Source: Membranipora membranacea
Lineage: Eukaryota > Bryozoa > Gymnolaemata > Cheilostomatida > Membraniporidae
Reading direction: 5' to 3'
DNA length: 64,000 bases
Assembly (NCBI GenBank): GCA_914767715.1
Contig: OU612067.1
Span: forward strand, 24,776,162-24,840,161
The notes under the pieces were generated by a model, which searched no databases, was not told where the DNA came from, and was given only the letters and a program-made list of their open reading frames with translations. How positions within the stretch are numbered: position 1 is the first letter of the stretch; every line of letters begins with the position of its first letter. Position numbers and translations under genes: made by a program. Below are positions 1 to 11,800 of this stretch, piece after piece.

Positions 1-17
1 ACCTTCATAGTTCCCTC

Positions 18-152
18 TAGATTAAGTTTGATTCAGTTTGCCTGCATTTGGTACTGTTCCCCTTCATTGTTCTCCGCTAATAAGCCGCAAGCTTGACAGC
101 ACTGGGGGAGCGAATCCGAATGCAGGTAAACTGGATCGAACTTGACCTAGTT
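18..152. repeat. Imperfect hairpin repeat (copy 1 of a dispersed family)
   Basis: The left arm (about 18-65) pairs with the reverse complement of the right arm (about 105-152); matching blocks include CCTGCATTTGG against CCGAATGCAGG and AGTTTGAT against ATCGAACT. The loop contains TAAGCCGCAAGCT. A related copy lies at 29207-29334 with the same order of blocks. This looks like a small non-autonomous mobile element. No target-site duplication was identified. Confidence 0.5.
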
Positions 153-491
153 TCTCTTCGATTTAATCCTCCCCACTCATCACAGTACCACCCAGAAATT
201 TAATTGTTAATCAGAGTGATCTCAATTCTGCTCCATCATAGCAATGTAAAATTATCCTTTCATATGTTTTAAAACATGATCATAAAGACTCTCATTCCTC
301 TATACCAGTCTGCAATCATTGATACTGACGGAACAGTTAGTTTGCAAAGTGAATGTTTTCAGTTGATAAAGGGTTTAAGAGTACAATAAACCTAGACAGG
401 AAAATTGATTGTTTATTATTACGATGGTCTTCCTCGCAGGCAGATTATAAAGGTATTGTCATGCAGAACAATGTGATTGTCTTCTTTGCAG
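153..491. other. Intron sequence of the dioxygenase gene
   Basis: This is the intron before the first visible exon of the phytanoyl-CoA dioxygenase-like gene. I see no other coding signal in it; an open stretch just before 491 is an upstream read-through of the exon frame. Confidence 0.5.
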
Positions 492-2952
492 GCACCAGGA
501 TTACTCTTACTGGATCAGAACTAAGCCAATGGCCCATTTGACAGTGAGTACTTAACTCCAAGTTTTGTAGCAGCATACCAGAACTGTTTCAGTGGACCGC
601 AAAGCCGAAAATTCTAGCTTTATTTTACTAACACCTGTACATTATGTGTGGTAAGGTATAAATTATTCCAGTGTCTGATTGTTGATGGCTACACACATCC
701 CATTCTGGTTAGAGCCTATGCAGGGATTTAAGACCCATGTTAATTTGGCCTATGCAATATCAAAGCTCTCAATAATGTTTGGAGGTTAAAGGGTAACCAA
801 GGTTTCGCAGCAATGCATTAATGGGTAGCAAATAATGTGCTGGGCAGCATCAGCTTTGTGCATTACGCGATGCAAAACTCAAAGTAGTTGCTGACTCTAA
901 GCTGGGTAACATTTCAGTTTAGGGGAGGTTCCAAGACTTTGCTGTAATGATTATAGAGCACAGGCTAAATAATAACAGGAACAGGAAACTGCTATGTGGT
1001 ATTCTCTTTTAGCTGAGTTTGAGTGCCTGATGGAAGAAATGTTTCACAAGAATGCTGGCTGAATAATCATCCGAATTATATTTTGTCTTTTTCCCCATGC
1101 AGAAGGTGCAATCTGCTATTAATTAATGGCCATCAATGAGAAGTTGTTTGAAACCTTGGTTGCACTTTAAGAGCATGCCATTGATTTTTGGTCCCCTGGT
1201 GAAGAAAATAGTTTGCGCTGTTTACTTGGTGTCTCTTTCTCATTTTTATGCATCAATCAAACTGCAGTAACACGGCTGCATTCCTGGGTATGATAATTCC
1301 AAATTCAAGATGCTGTTGGCCTCAAAATACGAACTTCTTTGATATAACTTAGAACAAATACCATTGACACCATATGTGGTCATTATCAAATCTCACAATG
1401 CATATGAGGATTAAAGCTTATGACATATTCATAGTTATATTATGATTATGTGATAAATTTAAAATCCATAAACAATCTACAAAAGAATTGTGTTTTCTTG
1501 TTTAGAGAGAAAACAACTCCAGATGTATTTGTTGCTTATTCACACAACCCTTCCTGTTTAGGGAGCTACGTTATGGGCTAATAATAGATGGTTTTGACAA
1601 ACAAAGTGTCTTATTGTGAAGCAGAATTGACTAACAAACATTTACTGCCAATTTTATTCAAATATTTACAGGTTCACATAGCGCTGGATGATCAGAAAGT
1701 TGAAAATGGAGTTCTGCATTATATACCTGGCTCACATAGGTATAATTTAATATGCCTGGAAGCGTTCAATACCATTACTATTGAAATGCATGTTATACAG
1801 ATAGGATTCTATTGAGATATATGAAATGATGCCGGTAAATACTCTTCTCAGGTAGCTCTTTGACTGCTGCTAAGTAGTATGTAAATCATAGCACGACGGT
1901 TCGATGTTCCAATCACCAACACTTCTTTCCAATTCACTCTTACCTATGATTTTCTGTTATAAGATGGACCAGAGATGGCGGGAAACCACTTCCTGTTGTT
2001 GATTTTGACTTCAAAGACATGGAGAGCATAAAGGTAATTGATTCTGACTGCGATGTGTGTTAGACGTTGCTTAGATACACTTCATCCATAATCACCACAC
2101 CCAAAACAAATAGATTGAAAGAAAAATGTTAATTGCTAGATACAAGTTAATCCGACTCCAAATGACTTGATTTCAGAATCCAATAGTCCAAATTCTGCAA
2201 AATTCTATGACAATTGGAGGCCAGTGTTGCATCATTCGTAAGAAATATATTTCCTGGACAACAGACTTTCTTAAAAAATGATTGAAGCTGTTTCAGAAAA
2301 AGATTTATTATAATCATTTCAGACAATCTTGACGCCCGAAGAACTTGATTCCTTCAAACCAGAGCCGGTTTTATTGAAGAAGGGTGAGGCAAGCTTCCAC
2401 CACCCGCTAGCTGTACATGGTTCATATGGTAATAAATCAGATGAGCATCGCAGAGCTGCTGTACTCAACTATTTCGCAGATGGAGTTTTCTCAGACTCCG
2501 ATGGTGATCTAATCGGCGGTGCACATGTACCTAAAGTAAGTAACATCGACTGTTAAAAAGGACATGACTTCATCGCATCAGACGGTTCAATCATGTCTCA
2601 GAAAATAAAAACTTTTTGAAAGTACATATCAGGGCACTGAATTTGGGCGGGTTTGAGCAGTATTCCTTGATTGTATGAAAGAATTAACACAGAACCCATT
2701 ATCTTATTATAATATGTTATCTTCATCGATGGATTTAAAATCAATCAGTGGCTAATTATACCCTAATTATACCCGCAGAAAATACTAGGGGTGGATTTAA
2801 AATCCATACCTAGTATGTTCTGCGGGGTATAATTAGGGTATAATTAGGGTATAATTAGGGTATAATTAGGGTATAATTGATCACTTATATGTTTACAGGG
2901 TCGAAAGATGGAAGGAGACTTTTTCCCGCTCGTATACGATTGGGTGGATTAG
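492..2952 (+). CDS. Phytanoyl-CoA dioxygenase (PhyH) family protein, 5' partial
   Basis: Predicted Fe(II)/2-oxoglutarate-dependent oxygenase that would hydroxylate a small molecule or acyl-CoA; the substrate cannot be told from sequence. Coding exons: 492-543, 1672-1739, 1964-2033, 2323-2535 and 2899-2952 (TAG stop). All have AG/GT borders, and the phases join without a stop. The first exon carries HQDYSYW, which fits the HxD iron-binding motif. The second continues directly with IALDD and IPGSH, typical of PhyH proteins. The fourth has the distal His region (HHPLAVHGS) followed by RRAAVLNYF, where the 2-oxoglutarate-binding Arg is expected. About 150 residues are visible; PhyH proteins are usually near 250-300, so the N-terminal part lies left of the window. 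The first exon needs two bases from an upstream exon. The paralogue identity (PHYH or PHYHD1-like) is open. Confidence 0.85.
2752..2879. repeat. Hairpin with tandem 11-bp GGGTATAATTA units
   Basis: An inverted repeat in the last intron of the dioxygenase gene. The left arm has two TACCCTAATTA-type units followed by CCGCAGAAAATACTAGG. The right arm has CCTAGTATGTTCTGCGG followed by about five GGGTATAATTA units. The centre is the near-palindrome TGGATTTAAAATCCA. The extra units on the right suggest slippage or expansion. It is probably a small inverted-repeat mobile element or an array at a former element end. Confidence 0.65.
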
Positions 2953-3067
2953 CGTGTTTGGGACATAAGGAGTCTAAAAGCTCCAAAATCGTGCACTGAG
3001 TTATAAGCAGATCATTATAATTTTTATGACTCAAATGGAAATAACTGTATCAAATCATGGTATGCTA

Positions 3068-3073
3068 AATAAA
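3068..3073 (+). terminator. Candidate polyadenylation signal of the dioxygenase gene
   Basis: AATAAA about 116 bases after the TAG stop at 2950-2952. This is a suitable distance for a short 3' UTR. No transcript evidence is available. Confidence 0.45.
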
Positions 3074-6000
3074 TATTGATTCTTATCAATTATTCAAGAA
3101 CCAGCATTTTGTCTTACGAAGTAATGGCTCAAACCGTCAAAGTTGAGAATGTCCAAAAGATAAAATGTATGAAATGGCCAAAATAATCATTTGACTTTAA
3201 TCTGCCCTTGAACCTTATGTCAAAGGAGTTTTATGTCAGTCTTTAAATTTTGCTGATTGAGATTGCAACTCCCAGATTACTTCAATGTGTCAAGTTTTCT
3301 TCAATAAAAAGTCAAATAGATCGGATATGTCTGAAACAAACTGTTCTCATTTGTAATTTCAGAGAGCCGCAGATTTCACACCTTGCTTTTAGGTTGCGCT
3401 ATCACCAGTCCATCAGTTTGTTCGACTCCTTTTCCTTTTGATTTCCACTCATTAAACTAAGAATGCTCAGCTTTTTTGTAATGGAAGCAAGCTTTTGCCT
3501 GGAGCGAGTCAGCCCAACTTCAGCTACTATTACTTGTTGGAAATGGAGGTCCTATCCACAGTGGGTGTAGTTTGATTATAAGCCTACTTTGATTGTTTAT
3601 TGTGATGGCTGACATAAAAAAAATTGTTTGAAATTTGTTGTGTATGGTGGATTTGTAGTTTATGAAAGAGCCTGCACTGTTTTAATTCCATCTGAATCCG
3701 GCCTCAAAGTAACTACATTATAACTTGCAGTAGTCCTGGAGCAATATTTTGGAAGCAGCAAAATTTAACAGTAACACGAATCCAACCTTTTTTGACAAAA
3801 TGACCAATATTACGTTTATGAATTGACACTACATACTTCCGACTGAACCACACGGAATCAAATTGAATAATCATGCAACATGCAATTGTGATTGCGACAT
3901 ATATAATACAGAAATGACTTTATTATTGTTAGTATCACATTAGTCCGGGCTTCAAACTAAAACATTCGGGGCCTGTCAGTATACTCTGCGGGTGTCTGTA
4001 TACTTCGCTGTTATGATGGTAATATTGGCTATTACTCCTTGCTTGTATGGTGTTATCTACTCTATGTACCAGCTGTATAGAGGTGCGCTGCTGCATGACA
4101 TGTGCAGAGTGTTTTTTTCTGTTCTGGCTATCTCATTGGCTGTTTCTTTCTAATATGATTGGCTGTTGTGTTGCTGTTTGTTGCCCGATGGGCCACATTT
4201 ACAGTCAACACTTAAATGAAATAACTACACTGTATTATAATGACCTGTTGACTTTGCATGTGGTGATAATCATAATCCGATCATTGGCACTTGCTTTATA
4301 AAACTGTGAGAACTAATCTGCAGGAATCTCGGCCACTGGAGAAAACCAGGCTTTGGGAGTAACTGGTCTGTGAGAAAACTGACATGTGGTTGAGTCCAGT
4401 CTATGGGGAGAACTGAGCTTTAGTTAAAACTGTGAGGAACGGAAATTGGACTCACTGTGCATATACTTTAAGAGAGTATATGCTGTGAGGAACGGAATTG
4501 GTACTATCCTATTACTAAAGTATATGCTGTGTACTATTAGTATGTAAAGTTGTTCTATAACCGTCCTACTTTTAAATTTGGTTCTAACTATGGTTCTAGT
4601 AATGGTTTTAAATCTTGCACTCCGGACACTTCTAAATGTCACTTTATTGTTGTGTAATTTATTTGTAGTTCTAATTTGGAGTTACCTTCTCTTTCATACA
4701 CTGAAGAAAGACAATATTGCTCAAATCTATTAAAATGTGGTTCCAATTGGTAATACTAGCACTCTGGTGAGTACAAGGTATTTCACTTATTAATTTCTAT
4801 TGACGAACAGCTGGTTCCCACTACTCCACAAATTAATATACTAAGGGGTTGTTATTGCGCCTGACCTTTTCTTAGCTTCACTAGAAGTTGCCTTCAAGCT
4901 GTTTAAGAAAGGTTCCTGCCGATAACCTGCTAAGACCCCGGTCTTGTTCTAACAGTAAAACTCTTGATGAGTTTTGAGACAATGCTCTTACACCACAAAG
5001 TCAATATTATCCTTAAATATTGGTACGACACAATCACTATTATTTTATGAATGTGTTCAAGTGCGTTTGATATTTTTGTTATTCAACTTAGGTGATTGAT
5101 TTTAATTATGAGCACCTACTTGATCTCTGTATAGTGCCTGGAAGCCCAATCAGGTAATCAAGGCGGTGTATCAGTATCACAGTATCAGACTCCAACCCAA
5201 TTCCTAGTGAAGGAAAGAGGTATCAGTCTGTGGTCACTCTAAAATTGATGTTCAAATTCTATATTCAATGTTGAATTAATGTTTCACAAATTAGAGGTAT
5301 CTTATCTTAAATCGGTAGTGTCCTACTTCTTTAAGACACAAAAATCTAATCCTAAACTATTATGCCGAAACTCAATCTATTTAACCCCCAAGCAGATATG
5401 GCTACTACTTACTTCTGTTCTGCTTTAACAGTAGTTCCCAATGATACTTCTCAATAATTTCCGACTTTGATATGAGCACAGACGCGAAATACCTGCGTTT
5501 TAGCGGTGGGTCACAATGATTTCCGACTTTGATATGAGCACCGAATGTCTTGACCCATTGCCATCACTAACTAGGTTATATCTTTGATTGCAACGATGTA
5601 ATTTTATTAGGAGCCAGCCAGTAGAGTGTTCTTAATGGACATTTATGGATTAATCGTCCTTGCCCGTCCAACAGAGACAGTTCATCTAATTTGTGGTTGC
5701 TTGTCTAGCAAAAACCGTCTGTCCAGGATTTTTCTGTCTGTCCATCAAAAGTGCTAGTCCGTCTGTCGAACACCTCAGGTAACATATAGAACTGATAAAA
5801 CAATGAAATTGGCAAAAGCTCAGATCCTTTCATATTTTACTGATTTGTTATGATGGATCATAATTTAGGTGGTAAGTTGGCAGTTTGTTATATTGGTTTC
5901 AGTTATCGGCATTTTGTCTGCAGAAACCATAATGGTTTGACATTCTGTTTTAAATGCTAAAACACTGATAATGAGTTGCAAATTTAAGGCTTGTATTTTC

Positions 6001-7315
6001 TGTTGTCTGTATAACATTAAGATAATTACCTACCCTTAAAGTTGGGAGTGCTGCCATTAAATACCCGAGATGCGGCCAACAAAAGTTGCAATATTCCCTC
6101 AATTATCTGTATATAACCATCATTGAAACAAAAGCACATTTTCAATTTTGCTGGCACCTTGAAAACTGGCTTCAGATGTTCTTAGAGATTCTGTTTTTAT
6201 GTTGACCTTGCATTGAGCCTCCCGTCGCATAAAGCCTGTTTTCAATGTTCCGAGTGTGTCGATTTCAGAATGGTTAATAATTTAAGTTTCAATTATAGTT
6301 TAAAAAAAACAGAACAGTTTTTCAACAAGGTTTATCTATGCCCTGAATCGCACAAGGAGTGAAATGCACCCCCTAATTCTAATTTACATTAAATTAATTA
6401 ATTGCAAATTGTATAATTTTGCTGTCAAGACAATAAATGGTTACGATATATACAAGAAACTACATGATGTGTAGCAGAGGCAGTTTAGATATCGTAACAA
6501 TATCTACTGAAATGCACCATTCCAGCATAGACTAGAGTGATGACAGACATTAGGCAGAATCAGTTCAGTCTCTAAGGTAGCCACTTTTCCGACGTAGTTT
6601 AGATACAGTTGTGCCAGCTGGGTTTGAGCTGCCGAAATTCTGTAGTAGATATCAATTAATAATTATTAGCTATGAATTCAACATTTCCTAAGACAACAAC
6701 TGAAAAGAGGGTCACAATCACCTTGCAGCAATATCCAACAATGCATTTATTTTTATGATTTTTGAAGATCAGTAATGGATTTCGTTTTCTGTTCGACCAA
6801 TGAAATAAAATGAATATATTGAGGTTTGATTCCTATCAGTATAATTAAAAAATTTAGGATTTTCTTTTGATCCCCTTCAAAGTTCCAATCTAATATTACG
6901 TTGTTGGAATCCATCTCTCCCCATACAGTGTTACAAGATCTTGTGTGTTGGAGTCAGTTTAATTTAGCAAAGTTGTTTTGAGTGACCCCCACTGTCCGGA
7001 CAAGCTTGTTGAACCCCCCCCCCCCCCAAAAAGACAAAGCTTGTGATGATAGGCCAGACCACCGCATGCTTTCTAAGTGCAACTAGTGATCCCTCAGGAT
7101 CGGACAGCTCTCACTTACCCAGTTGTATAAAAATTTGTTCCATTCAACAGAATGGGTTGTCCGATATACTTTTGATACTGTAGGGCTAACGGCAAAGTTA
7201 AATAATATGGTTGTCACCCGTGCATTATCAGATGCATAAATGAACAACATTCATGGCAAATTTGAATGTGCATCCCACCCCCTGTATCTCACTCATTAAA
7301 ACTCTTCTTCTGCAG
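3074..7315. other. Intergenic DNA, no gene recognised
   Basis: No open frame with a recognisable domain or consistent splice pattern. It holds minor structure: an 8-bp stem (CATATACT/AGTATATG) near 4460-4482, two copies of the block TGAGGAACGGAA..TTGG near 4430 and 4485, two direct copies of TTCCGACTTTGATATGAGCA near 5459 and 5521, and a run of 14 C at 7014-7027. Parts of 4.4-5.6 kb may be old retroelement DNA, but I cannot support a specific call. Confidence 0.4.
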
Positions 7316-7449
7316 TGCTATGCTCTGATTCGCAGCCAATTTTGAATTATGCCTTGAAGCATGACAATTCTGCATTCTTTGTTGAAACACAATTGACATC
7401 TTTTTTTCATACACACTATCGGTGGTGCTTCCTTTTTAATACAGGACAG
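7316..7449 (+). CDS. Possible orphan exon, function unknown
   Basis: A good acceptor (CTTCTTCTGCAG) precedes and a strong donor (GACAG, then GTAAGC) follows an open stretch of 134 bases. The open frame enters in phase 1 and leaves in phase 0, encoding about 44 residues with no domain I recognise (it contains NYALKHDNSAFFVE). It could be an upstream exon of the ankyrin-caspase gene, part of an unseen gene, or chance. Confidence 0.2.
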
Positions 7450-8888
7450 GTAAGCCGTCTCTGACTTCGAATTAGTAGAGAAGTGGAAAGGAAAGAATCA
7501 TAAGTTTAGATGAATTCAGCAGGCCCACAATGCTAAATCATATGAATTTGCGATTGATCTACATGCATATGCTATGCATCATCGACTATTCTACCACAGT
7601 GAGATATCGTTGCCTCACAGTATTTAATGGTGGACACTTTTTGATGCCAAGTATCCAGTCTAGTGTTGTGTGTTTTGTCTATGGCTGTAGCCTTGGAACC
7701 TTAGAACTCAGTGCTTATGACAAACTGTGTTATTCTCTTGTCCACAGTTTTTAATTCTGTATTTTGAGGCTTTTGATAATCCGGAAGACTTATGCTTAGG
7801 TTGGGAGCCTTGCATTTTATGGGTGCTGCTAAGCTAGGTCTATCTGTCACAGGTCTGTCACAACAAAGAAACAATGTAGGACCACTCTTTAAGACCAGAT
7901 ATTGATCAAAATAACTTCAATTAAATGGAAATAAAGTGTGTAACGTATATTGGTCAATATTCAATATATCAGAGTCGCAAAAACCTTGGTCGTAATTGGA
8001 GTTATACCCTCCTGGAAGGCACAATTCTTAAGTCTAACATCTGGCGTTTACTAATTTTGATAGTATCTAACGCTGTAATTATTTCAAAATCTGAGTTAGA
8101 TATGACTACATATGCGTCAACAATTAGATGTACCGGGAGAAGACAATTACCATTTTTAGAAACCTCTCTGTTATCATCAGTATAACCAGGCTAGCTTGTG
8201 TACCTTTGTGCCGACATTTCGGTCGCTTAACAGTTTATTCGATTCCACCGTCCCTCTTATTTGGTGCTAATAAATTATTGAGCGACAGCAAGTTTTTAAT
8301 AATGCGAAGTTTGAGAATTGTTAGGAATCTTACAATGAGTCACAAACTGATAAACTAGTATACATAGCATCTAAGATTAGATTAAACTGTCAAATTACAA
8401 GTGGAGAAATAACCTTTATGAATATAGTATGTTTGAAAACAAAACTGATATCAGTTCATTTGTTATCTAAACCAGCACATGATCTGCCCTATAAAACTCA
8501 CAGCTACTTGGTGATCATAGAGTCCTTGATTACCACTGGAATTAATTGCGGACGTTTCAGTATTGTAAGTATTGACATCATACAATAATGAAGATCTTAC
8601 ATAAAACCCTGGAATAATCATTTGAGAAAATAACTAGCAATCCAGTCTCAAGCTCTACTGTGAAATTCAGACTCTTGGATTTACACTAAATAATATCAGG
8701 ATAGAAGACAGCATTAATTTCACTGATTACTACATTAAAATTGGGGGCTTCATCAGGATAATCGCTGTGTGTGATCAACAGTCAGGATATGTAATGTGAG
8801 GTAATATCAAATTTACAAGATACCCTGCATGATAAGAATAAAATGTATAATATATACTATTTTGACAGGATTAACTGCTGTCATAACT
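7450..8888. other. Upstream region of the ankyrin-caspase gene
   Basis: Several short open frames occur (for example 7530-7754, 7925-8185 and 8128-8358), but none shows a recognisable domain or consistent splice borders. The 5' UTR and promoter of the gene starting at 8889 should lie here. An AG at 8868-8869 (TTTTGACAG) could be an acceptor for an upstream exon. Confidence 0.35.
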
Positions 8889-11800
8889 ATGTCTTCAGAG
8901 TCAGCAAAGCAGCGTCTGGAGGATATGATGAGGGAGTATTGTGAGTCTTTTGGTGACAAGTTACCTGAGATAGAAGAGGTCAGAGATGTGCTGTCTCAGC
9001 TGTCTAATAAGCAGAAGATGGATATACTACAGAAGAAGTACTCACTATGGTACACACCACTGAACTGTGCAGCATACAGAGGTCACACAGATATACTGAG
9101 TACACTCCTCACATCTGTAGAGTCAGTGGATAGAATGAAGCTGCTGCTGTCTCCACTCCTACCTCTTATTTGTGTAGCAAAGATCGGTCACAAAGAGTTA
9201 GTAAAGGTGCCTCTACTCCCACTTCTACATACTGCAGCATTGAGTGGTCACACAGAGTCAGTGAAGGTGATACTGGACAGTCTGACAGCTGATCAGCAGC
9301 TACAGATCATGTCTGTACAGTTGTATGGTGAGACACCTATTCAGAAGGCTGAGAGTCAGGGAAGGACAGACACAGTAGCACTACTGAGACACTATCAGTA
9401 CCAGGCAGAGTGTGTACAGAGAGGAGAGTACGGTGAGTAAATATGGTTGATATTAAATAATCAAATTGTAAAAAATAAAGCGCTGCTGTGTGATAACCAA
9501 AATTGGTCAACGTTTGATATTCTTACGAATGATGTTGCTGGTTACAAAACATATTTATTTTAAAGTAATAATTGATCGCTACTCCGACTGCAGTAGGTTC
9601 ATTGCCCACCGCCAGCTGTAAATGTGGTAATTTGGTTCTGGAGTACAAGTTATTATAGTCTTGTCATTTGAGACAGGAAAATAATTACCACAGGACCGCT
9701 TTGTGTTTGCACACTCAACCCACAGTGAATGAATATCCCTATTCCGCCTCAATATTAAGTCAAGCCTGAATGGTGGTGGACAGTGGGGTATGGCCTAGGT
9801 GTTGTGATGGGGCTGCTATTAGAATGTGCATGTAATAATTTAACTTTGTTTTATTTGGCAATGGTTTTAAACTGAGAAAATTAAATTGTTAATTCTTAAC
9901 TGTAAACTAAATGTATACTTAATTAGCCCTGACTGAATCGAAGAGTAAAGAAAAAATCATGTCTTGCCTTGATCCTAGATTGTACAACCGGTCCAGGTAC
10001 ATACATTTTGGGAATCATTAGTTTTATAATTGAAACTACTATAGTGTAGACAGACAGATAAATGATTTTAGTAATATTGAGCACATCTTCCCACTGGAAT
10101 TGACATTCGATTTTTGTTAGCTTTAGGTAGCAAATTGGACAATCTGACGCTGAAATTTGGGCATGATGTAAATGCAAATCCCACAATGCAACCCAAAATA
10201 CTTAGCAAGGACAGGGTTATTTTATAGCTAGAATATTCCATTCATTTACGCAGCCTAACTAGGCCAAGTAATATCCTCTTTAAGGGAGAAAGGAAAATAT
10301 TCTCCTTTCATAAGAGCTATATTTATTGGTTCCATTTAAAAATAATCTCAGGCAGTGGCCAATTAATATAAAGACCTAATATCATACTAACTAAATCGCT
10401 ATAACACTGGGATGAGCCATTTCAAATGAAATAATGAAGGAGCGTCATACTCCTACTTGCGCCGCTAACTGACAAATAAAAAAGTATTTATCATATCCCA
10501 CAATGCAATCTCAAATAATGTATGTCATCATTGGTCCGACCTCCGTTGAAATCCAAACAAATATTTTGGCATAAGTCAACTACTATCTCTAAGTTATCTG
10601 GGCAGGAGGACATGTTATATACTGTAGGGAAATTTGACACGCTATGTGATAAACAAAACCGGTCAAAATTCGATTTTCTTGATAATGACGTGGCTGGCTA
10701 CAAAAGATTTATATTTAAAATAATCCCACAATGCAATCTCAAATAATGTATGTCATCATTGGTCCGACCTCCGTTGAAATCCAAATAAATATTTCGGCAT
10801 AAGTCAACTACTATCTCTAAGTTATCTGGGCAGGAGGACATGTTATATATTGTAGGGAAATTTGACACGCTATGTGATAAACAAAACCGGTCAAAATTCG
10901 ATTTTCTTGATAATGATGTGGCTGGCTACAAAATATTTATATTTTAAAATTATAACTGATGACTACTTCGACTGCAGTAGGTTCATTACCCACCACCAGC
11001 TGTAAATCTAGTGATTTGGTTCTGGGGTACGATTTATTAAAGTCTTGTCATTTAGGACACTCAACACACAGTTAATGGATATCCCTTTTCCTCCTTAATA
11101 TTTAGACAAGCCAGAATGGTGGTGGGCGTGGGTTTAGGGCCTATGTGTTGTGATACGGATGCTAATAGAATGGGTAATTAATAATTTAATTTTGTTTTAT
11201 TTGGCATTGACCTTAAACTGAGAAAATTAAATTGTTAATTCTTAATTATTAAGTTGATGTGAAATTACCCCTGACCAAATTGAAGAATAAATGAAATATC
11301 ATGTCTTCAGTTGATCGTTAGTAATATAACTGGTCCGGGATCATATGGTACCATTATCGTTAGTTTAGTAATTAAAACCATTATAGTGGCGACAGATAGA
11401 CAGATTATTTTTGTATTTGAGCAGCTCTTCCCTTCTGGATATGACGTTCGATTTTGTTTAGAGTCCGGTAGCAATTATGATAATATTGCGTGGAAAGTTA
11501 ATATGCAAGCACAGCAAAATGCAACTAACCTGGAACTCTTAGCAAGGACAGGTTAATCCTATATATAGCTAAAATATTTAATCACTCACACAACCCAACT
11601 AGGACTAGTAATATCCTCTATAAGAGATAAGGAAAATTGATCTCCATTTATAAGAGCTATCTATTTTTATTTGTTCGTTTAAAAATAATCGCAGACTGGA
11701 AACAGCGCCCAATTAATGACTGGATGAAATATCATACTCAGTAAATCGCTATAACACTAAGTCATCAAATCTAAAATGAGCTCTGTGGCGCTGTCACTAG

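Noticed and set aside
4424-5560. Possible LTR or retroelement DNA with short repeated blocks
   Set aside because: The repeats are short and no LTR ends, primer-binding site or coding remnant could be shown, so it is mentioned only as unassigned intergenic DNA.
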